Counted from the stretch's first letter, positions 49,589 to 61,317 are shown. The stretch: DNA of 64,000 nucleotides from Desulfuromonas versatilis (GCF_019704135.1 NZ_AP024355.1:1-64000), one strand, 5' to 3'. The notes: generated by a model not told the origin, from the sequence alone. Program-made: numbers and translations.

Positions 49589-51031
49589 ATGGCCGAAGAA
49601 AACATCTTTTTCCTGCCGGTGAGCCAATTCTGCCGACGGGTCTATTACACCTGCGAGGTGGACGAGCCGGTCGTCGAACTGGCGGCGACCATGGCCGAAA
49701 AGAACGTCTCCAGCCTGGTGGTCCGCGCCGGCGGCGATCCGGTGGGGATCATCACCGACCGCGACCTGCGCAACAAGGTGGTGGCCATCGGCGCCGATCC
49801 GCGGGCATTGCGGGCGCGGCAGATCATGAACGGGCCGCTGATCACCGTGAGCGAGCAGGACAGCTTTTTCGAGGTGGTTTACCAGATGTCGCGGCACGGC
49901 ATCCACCGGGTGGGGGTGGTGGACGAGCAGGGGCGGCTTTGCGGCATGGTCGTCGAATCGGACCTGATCAAGCTCCAGACCAAGTCCCCCCAGCACCTGG
50001 TCAAGGAGTTCGAAAACGCCGCCAGCATCGCCGAGCTCAAGGCCCATTACCGGGAGATCGAGGAGCTGGTGGTGTTCCTGCACAATGCCGGGGTGCGCAC
50101 CCCCGACCTGGTGCGGCTGATCTCCGATCTGCACGACCAGCTCCTGCTGCGCCTGGTGGAGCTGCTGCGCGAGGAGCGCTTCCCCGAGCTGACCGAGCGC
50201 TTCGCCTTCGTGGTACTCGGCAGCGAGGGGCGCGGCGAGCAGACCCTCAAGACCGACCAGGACAACGCCATCATCCATGCCGAAGACCTGGGCGCCGCGG
50301 AGCTGGAGCGGCTCGAGGCCTTCTCCGCGGCGCTGATCGCGGCGCTGATCGAGATCGGCATCCCCGAGTGCCCCGGCGGGATCATGGCCAAGAACCCCTT
50401 CTGGAGGCGCAGCCTGGGGGAGTGGACCCGGGCGATCGACCAGTGGATCGGCAACCCCGTCTCCCAGAACATCCTCAATTTCAGCATGGTCGCCGACGTG
50501 CGCCTGATCTACGGCGACCCCGGGCTGGTCGCGGAGCTCAAGGAGCACATCCTCGGCCGCAGCGCGGGCAACACCCTGTTCATGGCCCGGATGGCGGCCA
50601 ACGTGGCGCGCTTCAACCCGCCGCTGGGGATCTTCGGCGGCTTCAGGGTCGAGAAGGAGGGGGAGCACAAGGGGCAGATCGACCTGAAGAAGGCCGGGAT
50701 CTTCGTCATCACCGAGGGGATGAAGGTGCTGGCCCTGGAGGCGGGGCTGCTGGGCGGCTCGACCCGGGAGAAGATCGGCCGGCTGCGCGACAAGGGGGTG
50801 CTCGGCCCCAAACAGGCCGAGGACCTGGAGGCCAGTTTCACCCTGCTGGCGTTTTTCCGGCTGCGCGGCCAGGTGAAAGCCATCGCCGAAGGGGGCGAGC
50901 CTGACAACTTCATCGACCCCGAGTCGCTCAACCGCGTCGAAGAGGCCCGCTTTCACGAGGCCCTCGAGGTGGTGAAGTCCTTCCAGGGGACGCTCAAGGG
51001 GCATTTCCGCCTGAACATGCTGGCAGGCTAG
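49589..51031 (+). CDS. CBS-domain/DUF294 nucleotidyltransferase-like protein
   Basis: 480 aa. A CBS pair (about 20-135: SSLVVRAGGDPVGIITDRDLRNKV, HRVGVVDEQGRLCGMVVESDL) leads into a DUF294 putative nucleotidyltransferase domain with the GSEGRGEQTLKTDQDNAI motif, which supplies metal-binding Asp residues as in GlnD-type enzymes, and a DUF294_C substrate-binding domain. CBS domains often sense adenine nucleotides. Relatives sit with DnaQ-like or solute:sodium symporter genes; neither is adjacent here. It converges on the PDH operon. Confidence 0.9.
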   Translation: MAEENIFFLPVSQFCRRVYYTCEVDEPVVELAATMAEKNVSSLVVRAGGDPVGIITDRDLRNKVVAIGADPRALRARQIMNGPLITVSEQDSFFEVVYQMSRHGIHRVGVVDEQGRLCGMVVESDLIKLQTKSPQHLVKEFENAASIAELKAHYREIEELVVFLHNAGVRTPDLVRLISDLHDQLLLRLVELLREERFPELTERFAFVVLGSEGRGEQTLKTDQDNAIIHAEDLGAAELERLEAFSAALIAALIEIGIPECPGGIMAKNPFWRRSLGEWTRAIDQWIGNPVSQNILNFSMVADVRLIYGDPGLVAELKEHILGRSAGNTLFMARMAANVARFNPPLGIFGGFRVEKEGEHKGQIDLKKAGIFVITEGMKVLALEAGLLGGSTREKIGRLRDKGVLGPKQAEDLEASFTLLAFFRLRGQVKAIAEGGEPDNFIDPESLNRVEEARFHEALEVVKSFQGTLKGHFRLNMLAG

Positions 51032-51045
51032 CCAGCCGGGGAAGA

Positions 51046-52452
51046 TCAGCCCTTGAACAGCATCTGCGCGGCGTCGTAGAGGGTCTCCGACAGGGTCGGG
51101 TGGGGGTGGATGGTGTGGCGCAGGTCCTCGGCGACGGCGGCCATCTCCAGGGCCAGCACCCCCTCGGCGATCAGCTCCCCGGCGCCGGGGCCGGCCATGG
51201 CCACGCCGAGCAACCGCTGGGAGGCGGCATCGACGATCAGCTTGGTCAGGCCCTCCTCGCGGCCCAGGGTCAGGCACCGGCCGTTGCCGCGCCAGGGGAG
51301 CTTGGCGGTCTTGATCTCGAGCTTCTGCGCGCGGGCGGCGGTTTCGGTCAGCCCGCACCAGGCGATCTCCGGGTCGGTGAAGACCACCGCGGGGATCGCC
51401 CGCGGCTCGAACAGCGCCTTGTGCCCGGCGGCGGCCTCGGCCGCGACATGGGCCTCGGCGTAGGCCTTGTGGGCCAGCATCGGCTCGCCGGCGATGTCAC
51501 CGATGGCGAAGATGTGCCTCTCGGCGCTGCGCCGCTGGCCGTCCACCTCGACGAATCCCTTGGCGTCGAGCCTGACGGTGGTGTTCTCCAGGCCGAGCCC
51601 TTCCGTATTGGGGCGCCGGCCGATGGCTACCAGCACCTGGTCGAAACGCCGCGTGCTCTTTTCCCCCTTGCCGTCCTCCAGGCTCACCTCCACCCGGTTT
51701 TTTTGCGGCCGCAGCTTGGTCACCCGGGTACTGAGCAGGATTTCCGAAAACCTTTTGTCGAGCCGTCGCCGGAGCACCGAGACCAGGTCGCGGTCGCAGC
51801 CGGGGAGCAGCCCGTCGGTCATCTCCACCAGCGAAACCTGGCTCCCCAGGGCGGCATAGACCGAGCCAAGCTCCAGGCCGATGTAGCCGCCGCCGATCAC
51901 CAGCAGGCTCTTGGGGATCTCCGCCAGTTCCAGCGCCGCGGTGGAATCGAGGATCCGCCCGCCGTCCGGATCGGTCCCCGGGAGCGGGATCGGCCGTGAG
52001 CCGGTGGCGAGGATGGCCTGTTCGAAGGCCAGCTCCCCCTCCTCCCCCTCGGCGGTGGTGATGGCCAGGGTCGTGGCATCCTTGAACCTGGCCTTGCCCC
52101 GCAGGTAGGTCAGCTTCAGCTGTTTGGCCCTGGCCCCCAGCCCCCCGGTCAGCCTGTCGACGACCCCCTTCTTCCACTGCCGCACCCGCTCCAGGTCGAT
52201 TTGCGGCTTGCCGAAGCTCACCCCGAGGGCCGCGGCCTCCTCGGCTTCGCCGACCATCCGGGCCAGGTGCAGCAGGGCCTTGGAGGGGATGCAGCCGCGG
52301 TACAGGCAGACCCCGCCGGGGTTGACCTCGGGGTCGACCAGGGTCACCGCGAGTCCCAGCTCGGCGGCCCGGAAGGCCGCGGCGTAGCCGCCGGGACCGG
52401 CGCCGATGACCACCAGCTGGGCTTTGCCGGGAATGGAATCGGGCGGGTTCAT
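51046..52452 (-). CDS. lpdA: dihydrolipoyl dehydrogenase (E3)
   Basis: 468 aa, close in character to the E. coli PDH-linked enzyme. FAD motif VVIGAGPGGYAAAFRAAELG, redox disulfide GGVCLYRGCIPSKALLH, NAD motif VIGGGYIGLELGSVYAALG and the C-terminal catalytic HPHPTLSETLYDAA. It reoxidises the lipoyl arms of AceF with NAD+. It follows aceF by 39 bases in the operon. Confidence 0.97.
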   Translation of the reverse strand: MNPPDSIPGKAQLVVIGAGPGGYAAAFRAAELGLAVTLVDPEVNPGGVCLYRGCIPSKALLHLARMVGEAEEAAALGVSFGKPQIDLERVRQWKKGVVDRLTGGLGARAKQLKLTYLRGKARFKDATTLAITTAEGEEGELAFEQAILATGSRPIPLPGTDPDGGRILDSTAALELAEIPKSLLVIGGGYIGLELGSVYAALGSQVSLVEMTDGLLPGCDRDLVSVLRRRLDKRFSEILLSTRVTKLRPQKNRVEVSLEDGKGEKSTRRFDQVLVAIGRRPNTEGLGLENTTVRLDAKGFVEVDGQRRSAERHIFAIGDIAGEPMLAHKAYAEAHVAAEAAAGHKALFEPRAIPAVVFTDPEIAWCGLTETAARAQKLEIKTAKLPWRGNGRCLTLGREEGLTKLIVDAASQRLLGVAMAGPGAGELIAEGVLALEMAAVAEDLRHTIHPHPTLSETLYDAAQMLFKG

Positions 52453-52491
52453 CGGGATCGTCCTTTCCTTCTGAATAGGGGTGGCGCTTGG

Positions 52492-53943
52492 CTAGGAATT
52501 TTCCATCACCAGCTGCAGCGGATTCTCGATGGCCTCGCAGATCCAGCGCAGAAAGCGCGCGCCGTCGGCGCCGTCGATCACCCGGTGGTCATAGCTCAGG
52601 GCCAGGGGCAGGACCAGCTCGGGGACGAACTCGCAGCCGTTCCAGACCGGCTGCTGCTGGGCCCGGGAGACCCCGAGGATCGCCACCTGGGGGGCGTAGA
52701 CCAGCGGGGTGAAGGCCTGGCCGCCGATCCCGCCGAGGTTGCTGATGGTGAAGGTCCCCCCCTCCAGGTCGGCCGGGCTGATCTTCCCCTCGCGGGCTTT
52801 GCCGGCGATTTCGTTCAGCTCCAGGGCCAGCCGCGCCAGCCCCTTGCGCTGGGCCTCGCGCAGCACCGGCACGAGCAGGCCCCGGGGGGTGTCGACGGCC
52901 ACCCCGATGTGCACCGAGTGCTTGAGGACCAGCTCCCGGGCGGCCAGATCGAGGCTGCTGTTGAAGCGGGGGAAGGCCTGCAGGGCCGTGGCGCAGATTT
53001 TCGCCAAAATCGCCGTGGTGGTCAGCTTGCCCGCGGCCGCGACCCGCTGGTTGAACTCCTTGCGGTATTTCTCCAGCGCGGTAATGCGGGCCTGGTCGTA
53101 CTGGGTGACCATGGGGATGGTCGACCAGGCGTAGCTCATGGCGTCGGCGGTCAGTTCCCGCACCCGTGAGAGCGGCTCGCGGCTGACCTCGCCCCAGCGG
53201 GAAAAATCGGGCAAGGGGCGCTGGGCATGCAGCCCCGGGAACTCTCCCACCGCCGCGGGCGCCGGCCCGCCGCCGGTGATGCGCTGCATGGTTTCCCGGA
53301 CGAACAGGCGCACGTCGCTCTCGCCGATCCGGCCGCCGGGTCCGCTCCCCTGCACCTGGTAGATGTCGACCCCCAGCTCCCGGGCCAGGCGGCGCACCGA
53401 GGGTGCGGCCGGGGCGACCTGCTCGCCGCGGCGCACCAGGCTCAGATCAGGCTTGCCGGCCCGGAACTCCTCCTCCCTCTCCGGCTTGGCCTCTTCCTTC
53501 TCCGGCTTGGCCTCTTCCCTCTCCGGCTTGGCCTCTTCCCTCTCCGGCTTGGCCTCTTCCCTCTCCGGCTTGGCCTCTTCCCTCTCCGGCTTGGCCTCTT
53601 CCCTCTCCGGCTTGGCCTCTTCCTTCTCCGGCTTGGCCTCTTCCTTCTCCGGTTTGGCCTCTTCCTTCTCCGGCTCGGCCTCTTCCTTCTCCGGCTCGGC
53701 CTCGCTTTCCGCGTCCATCAGCATGATGACCGCGCCGACCTCCACCTCGTCCCCTTCGTTCACCTTGATCTCGGTGATCTTGCCCGCCGCGGGCGAGGGG
53801 ATGGCCACCACGGCCTTGTCGGTCTCCAGCTCGAGCAGGGTCTGGTCAGCCTCCACCCGGTCGCCGACGGCGACGGCCAGGGACACCACGGTCCCCTGGT
53901 GGACCCCCTCGGAAACCTCGGGAACTTTGATTTCAAGCGCCAT
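52492..53943 (-). CDS. aceF: pyruvate dehydrogenase dihydrolipoyl acetyltransferase (E2)
   Basis: 483 aa. One lipoyl domain (residues 1-78, lipoyl Lys43 in ETDKAVVAIPS), then an extraordinary charged linker of 12 tandem heptads (83-166, consensus KPE[K/R]EEA), an E1/E3-binding domain (PSVRRLARELGVDIYQVQGSG, about 180-215), and the catalytic domain with SYDHRVIDGADGARFL. It transfers acetyl groups to CoA. Usual linkers are Ala/Pro-rich; this one is nearly all Glu, Lys, Arg and Pro. Confidence 0.97.
   Translation of the reverse strand: MALEIKVPEVSEGVHQGTVVSLAVAVGDRVEADQTLLELETDKAVVAIPSPAAGKITEIKVNEGDEVEVGAVIMLMDAESEAEPEKEEAEPEKEEAKPEKEEAKPEKEEAKPEREEAKPEREEAKPEREEAKPEREEAKPEREEAKPEKEEAKPEREEEFRAGKPDLSLVRRGEQVAPAAPSVRRLARELGVDIYQVQGSGPGGRIGESDVRLFVRETMQRITGGGPAPAAVGEFPGLHAQRPLPDFSRWGEVSREPLSRVRELTADAMSYAWSTIPMVTQYDQARITALEKYRKEFNQRVAAAGKLTTTAILAKICATALQAFPRFNSSLDLAARELVLKHSVHIGVAVDTPRGLLVPVLREAQRKGLARLALELNEIAGKAREGKISPADLEGGTFTISNLGGIGGQAFTPLVYAPQVAILGVSRAQQQPVWNGCEFVPELVLPLALSYDHRVIDGADGARFLRWICEAIENPLQLVMENS
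53446..53697 (-). repeat. 12-copy 21-bp tandem repeat in aceF
   Basis: Twelve in-frame copies of a 21-base unit encode EPEKEEA (2), KPEKEEA (3), KPEREEA (5), KPEKEEA (1) and KPEREEE (1). Copies differ by single bases (AAG/AGG-type changes), pointing to recent expansion. Copy number may vary between strains. Confidence 0.95.
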
Positions 53944-53952
53944 GGTTCTCTC

Positions 53953-56640
<2,688 letters not shown>

Positions 56641-56743
56641 ACACCACGACTCCTTCGGAAAAACAAGCTTCTTCCTCGCCGACAAAACCCTTAAACATTA
56701 CCGTATTTTTCCCGGATGGCCACCGGAAACCCGGCTGGAGATG

Positions 56744-56773
56744 GCAAATTTCCCCCGGCCGGGGGAAATTTGC
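56744..56773. promoter_or_regulatory. perfect 30-bp palindrome upstream of aceE
   Basis: GCAAATTTCCCCCGG followed directly by its complement. It lies in the 358-base gap between the divergent aceE and ppsA genes, 104 bases before aceE. No T-run follows on either strand, so it is more likely an operator or cruciform than a terminator. The rest of the gap holds only the ppsA promoter. Confidence 0.6.
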
Positions 56774-56839
56774 GGGATGGGGGCGGAGTACCGCTCCGGG
56801 GCGGCAGGCTCTCCCATGAAAAAATTCTCCTCAAAGCGT

Positions 56840-56867
56840 TTGACAGGGACCGCGCAACTGCTACAAG
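56840..56867 (+). promoter_or_regulatory. sigma-70 promoter of ppsA
   Basis: TTGACA (56840-56845), 16-base spacer, TACAAG (56862-56867), leaving a leader of about 125 bases. Confidence 0.6.
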
Positions 56868-56998
56868 AAATGACAGGGCCGTGCCTGAGGATGGTCCTGG
56901 TTTGCCTGAAATTTTAACGGCTTAGCCTGGATACGGAAACCCGATGCGGATTTGCTCGCCAGGTTATAGCCATCCGGGTCTGCCCGAGGAGAATCGCC

Positions 56999-59380
56999 AT
57001 GACCAAGCCCAGTGAGTCGATCCGCTGGTTCGAGCAGCTAAGCAACCGGGACGTGCCCCTGGTCGGCGGCAAGAACGCCTCGCTGGGGGAGATGATCGGC
57101 GCCCTCAAGGCTGAAGGGATCAGGGTTCCCGACGGTTTTGCCACCACCGCGGCGGCCTTCCGGCACTTTCTGGAAGCCAACCGGCTCGAGGAGCGCATCC
57201 GCGAACACCTCGCGGCCTTTCAGCGCGGCGCGAAGTCGCTGCACGCCACCGGCGAAGCCATCCGCCGCCTGATCCGGCGCGGCGACTGGCCCGAGGAGAT
57301 CGCCGCGGCCATCGGCGCGGCCTACCGCGAGCTGGGGCGGCGCTGCGGCGCCGAAGAGCTCGACGTGGCGGTGCGCAGCAGCGCCACCGCCGAAGATCTG
57401 CCCGATGCCAGCTTCGCCGGGCAGCAGGAGACCTTCCTCAACATCGGCGGCGAACCGGAGCTGCTCGAGGCCTGCCGGCGCTGCTACGCCTCGCTGTTCA
57501 CCGACCGGGCCATCGCCTACCGGGAAAACCAGGGGTTCGACCACCTGCAGGTGGCCCTGTCGGTGGGGGTGCAGAAGATGGTGCGCGCGGACAAGGCGGG
57601 CGCCGGCGTGATGTTCTCCATCGACACCGAGACCGGCTTTCCCCGGGTGGTGGTGATCGACGCCGCCTGGGGGCTGGGGGAGAACGTGGTGCAGGGGGCG
57701 GTGAGCCCGGACAGCTACACGGTGTTCAAGCCGCTGCTCGCAGAGCCCGCGCTCAGCCCGATTCTGCGCAAGAAGCTCGGCGGCAAGGAGAAAAAACTGG
57801 TCTACGCCCGCTCTGCCGGACAGACCACCCGCAACGCCGAGACCTCGGCCCGCGAGCGGAATTCCTTCGTGCTCGGCGACGAGGAGATTCTGCAGCTGGC
57901 GCGCTGGGCGGTGATCATCGAGGCCCATTACGGCAGGCCGATGGACATGGAGTGGGCCAAGGACGGCGAGACCGGGGAGCTGTTCATCGTCCAGGCACGC
58001 CCGGAAACCGTCCAGTCGCGCAAACAGGCCGGGGTGCTCAAGAGCTACTCGCTCAAGCAGCAGGGCGAGCTGCTGCTCAGCGGGCTGGCCATCGGCGAAG
58101 GGATCGCCGCCGGGCGGGTCCAGGTGATCAAGAGCGCGAGCGAGATCGAGCGCTTCGAGCCGGGGAGCATCCTGGTGACCGGCATGACCGATCCCGACTG
58201 GGTACCGATCATGAAGAAGGCCGCCGGCATCGTCACCGACCACGGCGGGCGCACCTCCCACGCCGCCATCGTCAGCCGCGAGCTGGGCATCGCCGCGGTG
58301 ATCGGCACCGAGCGCGGCACCAGCGAGCTCAAAGACGGGCAGGAGGTGACCCTCAGCTGCGCCGAGGGGGAGCAGGGCCGGATCTATGCGGGCCTGCTCG
58401 AGTTCGAGCAGAGCGAGGTGAACCTGGAGGAGCTGCCCGAGATCAGGACCCGGATCATGCTGAACATCGCCAGCCCGGCCGCGGCCTTTCGCTGGTGGCG
58501 GCTGCCCTGCCGGGGGATCGGTCTGGCGCGCATGGAGTTCATCATCAACAACCTCATCCAGGCCCATCCCATGGCCCTGCTCAATTACGACCAGCTCGAG
58601 GACAAGGAGGCCAGGCGCCGGATCCGCGAGCTGACCCGCCACTACCCCGACAAGAGCGAATACTTCGTCGATCAGCTCGCCCAGGGGATCGCCACCATCG
58701 CCGCCAGCCAGTACCCCGAGCCGGTCATCGTGCGCATGAGCGATTTCAAGACCAACGAGTACGCCGAGCTGATCGGCGGCCGCCAGTTCGAGTTCGCCGA
58801 AGAAAACCCCATGCTCGGCTTTCGCGGGGCCTCGCGTTACTACAGCGAGCGCTACCGGGCCGGCTTCGCCCTGGAGTGCGCGGCCATCAAGCGGGTGCGC
58901 GAGAAGATCGGGCTGGCCAACCTGGTGGTCATGATCCCCTTCTGCCGCACTCTCAAGGAGGCCGACCGGGTGCTCGAGGTGCTGGCCGAGGAGGGGCTGG
59001 TGCGCGGCCGCAACGGGCTGGAAATCTACGTGATGGTGGAAATTCCCGCCAACGTGGTGCTGGCCGAGCAGTTCGCCGAGCGCTTCGACGGCTTCTCCAT
59101 CGGCTCCAACGACCTGACCCAGCTCACCCTGGGGGTCGACCGGGATTCGGCGCTGCTCAGGGAGCTCTTCGACGAGCGCGACCCGGCGGTGAAAAGCTTG
59201 ATCCGCCAGGCCATCCGGGCGGCCAACCAGACCGGCACCAAGATCGGCATCTGCGGCCAGGCCCCGAGCGACTACCCCGACTTCGCGGCTTTCCTGGTCG
59301 AGGAGGGGATCGATTCGATCTCGCTCAATCCCGACAGCGTGATCGGGGTGATCCGCCGGGTCGCCGAGGTGGAGCGGTAG
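56999..59380 (+). CDS. ppsA: phosphoenolpyruvate synthase
   Basis: 793 aa, matching E. coli PpsA (792). It converts pyruvate and ATP to PEP, AMP and phosphate for gluconeogenesis. N-terminal ATP-grasp domain (VGGKNASLGEMIGAL, AVRSSATAEDLPDASFAGQQET), phospho-His421 in GGRTSHAAIVSRELG, and the C-terminal PEP-binding barrel (GSNDLTQLTLGVDRDS, GICGQAPSDYP). It is divergent from the PDH operon, so pyruvate oxidation and PEP formation share one control region. Confidence 0.97.
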   Translation: MTKPSESIRWFEQLSNRDVPLVGGKNASLGEMIGALKAEGIRVPDGFATTAAAFRHFLEANRLEERIREHLAAFQRGAKSLHATGEAIRRLIRRGDWPEEIAAAIGAAYRELGRRCGAEELDVAVRSSATAEDLPDASFAGQQETFLNIGGEPELLEACRRCYASLFTDRAIAYRENQGFDHLQVALSVGVQKMVRADKAGAGVMFSIDTETGFPRVVVIDAAWGLGENVVQGAVSPDSYTVFKPLLAEPALSPILRKKLGGKEKKLVYARSAGQTTRNAETSARERNSFVLGDEEILQLARWAVIIEAHYGRPMDMEWAKDGETGELFIVQARPETVQSRKQAGVLKSYSLKQQGELLLSGLAIGEGIAAGRVQVIKSASEIERFEPGSILVTGMTDPDWVPIMKKAAGIVTDHGGRTSHAAIVSRELGIAAVIGTERGTSELKDGQEVTLSCAEGEQGRIYAGLLEFEQSEVNLEELPEIRTRIMLNIASPAAAFRWWRLPCRGIGLARMEFIINNLIQAHPMALLNYDQLEDKEARRRIRELTRHYPDKSEYFVDQLAQGIATIAASQYPEPVIVRMSDFKTNEYAELIGGRQFEFAEENPMLGFRGASRYYSERYRAGFALECAAIKRVREKIGLANLVVMIPFCRTLKEADRVLEVLAEEGLVRGRNGLEIYVMVEIPANVVLAEQFAERFDGFSIGSNDLTQLTLGVDRDSALLRELFDERDPAVKSLIRQAIRAANQTGTKIGICGQAPSDYPDFAAFLVEEGIDSISLNPDSVIGVIRRVAEVER

Positions 59381-59451
59381 GCCGCTTCGGCTCCAGGGTA
59401 TGCAAAAACTGAGATCCGCCGCTAAAATTAAAGCAACGGGGGAGGGTCTTC

Positions 59452-60690
59452 ATGGATTTGCAACTCTGGCAACAACTCGGCATATCCCTGGGACTGGGGC
59501 TTCTGGTCGGGCTGCAGCGCGAATGGGCCAAGCCGCAGGTCGCCGGCATCCGCACCTTCTCGCTGATCACCGTCCTTGGCACGGTCTGCGCGCAGTTGGC
59601 CCAGGTCTTCGGCGGCTGGGTGCTCGGCGGCGGGATCGCCGCGGTGGGGGCCCTGATGGTGGCGGTGAACCTCAACCGCGGCCGGGGCAAGGCGGCCCGC
59701 CCGGGGCCCACCACCGAGATCGCCGCGCTGCTGATGTTCGCCGTGGGTGCGCTGCTGCCCATGGGGCAGACCCCGGCCGCCATCGCCATCGGCGGCGGGG
59801 TGGCGGTGCTGCTGCAGTGGAAGCGGCCGCTGCACGGTTTCGTCGAACGCATCGGCGCCACCGACATCCGCGCGGTCTTTCGCCTGGTGCTCATCGCCCT
59901 GGTGGTCCTGCCCCTGCTGCCCGACCGCTCCTTCGGCCCCTACGAGGTGCTCAACCCCTTCGAGATCTGGCTGATCGTGGTGCTGATCGTCGGCATCAGC
60001 ATCGGCGGCTACCTCGTCTCCCGCTACCTGGGACCGCGCAGCGGTTCGGTGCTGAGCGGCATTCTCGGCGGGCTGATCTCGAGCACCGCCACCACCGTCA
60101 GCTACGCCCGCCGTTCCAGGTCAGCGCCCGAGGTCTCGGCGCTGGCCGCCCTGGTCATCATGCTCGCCTCCACCGTGGTCTTCGCCCGGGTCACCTTCGA
60201 GGTGGCCCTGGTGGCCCCGGCCATCGTCGGCCAGGTGCTTCCCCAGTTCGCGGTCATGGGCCTGTGGATGCTGCTGATTTCCGGGGGCGCTTCGCTCTGG
60301 GCCCGCCAGCAGGCCGAGCGCGTCCCCGAGCCCAAGGACCCCTCCAACCTCAGCGCCGCGGTGCTCTTCGGCGCCCTCTACGCCCTGGTGCTGCTGGCCG
60401 TCGCGGCGGCCCGGGAATCCTTCGGCGATCGCGGCCTGTACCTGGTCGCGGCGCTCTCCGGGCTGACCGACATGGACGCCATCACCCTGTCCACCGCCCA
60501 GCTGATCAGCGCCGGGCGTCTCGAGGTGGACACCGGCTGGCGCATGATGCTGGTGGGGGCGCTCTCCAACATCCTGTTCAAGACCGGCGCCATCGCGGTG
60601 CTGGGGCACCCCCGGCTGCTGGGGCGCATCGCCGTGCTGTTCGGGCTCTCTGCAGCCGGCGGGGTGCTGCTGCTCTGGCTCTGGCCCTGA
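59452..60690 (+). CDS. MgtC/SapB-DUF4010 family membrane protein
   Basis: 412 aa with about 11 membrane helices. The N-terminal MgtC-like unit (GLGLLVGLQREW, AGIRTFSLITVLG) is followed by DUF4010 (LSGILGGLISSTATTVSYARRSR, LSGLTDMDAITLSTAQL). MgtC proteins are linked to magnesium stress and ATP synthase control in pathogens; the function of DUF4010 proteins is unknown. GGAGGGTC precedes the ATG. Confidence 0.88.
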   Translation: MDLQLWQQLGISLGLGLLVGLQREWAKPQVAGIRTFSLITVLGTVCAQLAQVFGGWVLGGGIAAVGALMVAVNLNRGRGKAARPGPTTEIAALLMFAVGALLPMGQTPAAIAIGGGVAVLLQWKRPLHGFVERIGATDIRAVFRLVLIALVVLPLLPDRSFGPYEVLNPFEIWLIVVLIVGISIGGYLVSRYLGPRSGSVLSGILGGLISSTATTVSYARRSRSAPEVSALAALVIMLASTVVFARVTFEVALVAPAIVGQVLPQFAVMGLWMLLISGGASLWARQQAERVPEPKDPSNLSAAVLFGALYALVLLAVAAARESFGDRGLYLVAALSGLTDMDAITLSTAQLISAGRLEVDTGWRMMLVGALSNILFKTGAIAVLGHPRLLGRIAVLFGLSAAGGVLLLWLWP

Positions 60691-60729
60691 CCCCCTTGCC
60701 CCCGTGCGCCGCCCTGCTACACTAGAGCC

Positions 60730-61317
60730 ATGAGCGAACTGGAAGTCTTTTTCGACTACGTCTGACCCTGGTGCTACTTCGGTACCGTGCGTATCGACCA
60801 GTTGCGCGAGGAGTTCGACCTGAGGCTGCGCTACAGCGTCTTTCCCCTGCACCCGGAAACCCCCGAGCAGGGACAGTCGCTGCAGGAGCTGTTCGGCGCC
60901 CGCATGGACGTGGCGGCGATGCTCGAGCGGCTGCGTTCGGTGGCCGCCGAGCTCGGCTTGCCATTCGGTGCGCGCACCCACACCTACAACAGCCGCCGCG
61001 CCCAGGAACTGGGCAAGTGGGCCGAAGCCCGGGGCCTCGGCGAGCCGTTTCACGGCGCGGTCTACCGGGCCTACTTCGCCGAGGGGCGTAACATCGCCCG
61101 CCCCGAGGAGTTGGCCGCCATCGCCGCCTCGGTCGGCCTCGACGGGGCCGAGGCCCGCCAGGTGCTCGCCGAGGGGCGCTTCGCCGCCGCCGTCGACGCC
61201 GACTGGGCCCGGGCCCGCTCCCTGGGGGTCAACGCCGTGCCGACCCTCGACTGCGGCGGGCGCCGCCTGGTCGGCTTCCAGCCCTACGAGGCCTTTCGCC
61301 GCCTGGCAAAGGGCTGA
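60730..61317 (+). CDS. DsbA/FrnE-type thiol oxidoreductase, probable selenoprotein (U-P-W-C)
   Basis: 195 aa if the in-frame TGA at 60763-60765 (codon 12) is read as selenocysteine. The N-terminus reads MSELEVFFDYV-U-PWCYFGTVRIDQ; FrnE/DsbA relatives have CPWC at this exact place. The thioredoxin-fold with helical insert follows (FPLHPETPEQGQSLQELFG, AYFAEGRNIARPEELAAIA), ending with the cis-Pro loop GVNAVPTLDCGG. Without readthrough the only start left is a GTG at 60787, beyond the active site. A hairpin lies just after the TGA. The alternative is a TGC-to-TGA mutation making a pseudogene. Confidence 0.8.
60763..60787 (+). promoter_or_regulatory. candidate bacterial SECIS hairpin after the TGA
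   Basis: Counting the T of TGA as 1, GGTGC (8-12, 60770-60774) pairs with GTACC (20-24, 60782-60786) with one G-U pair. The loop is TACTTCG, and C6-G25 would extend the stem past a bulged T at 7. bSECIS elements lie within about 40 bases of the UGA with a small apical loop and G, so placement fits; strength is modest. Confidence 0.4.

Noticed and set aside
53446-53697. CRISPR-like array because of regular 21-bp repeats
   Set aside because: There are no spacers; units are contiguous, in frame and inside aceF.
56641-56998. PdhR-type operator for the PDH operon
   Set aside because: No TGGT-N3-ACCA motif was found in this gap; only the unrelated 30-bp palindrome is present.
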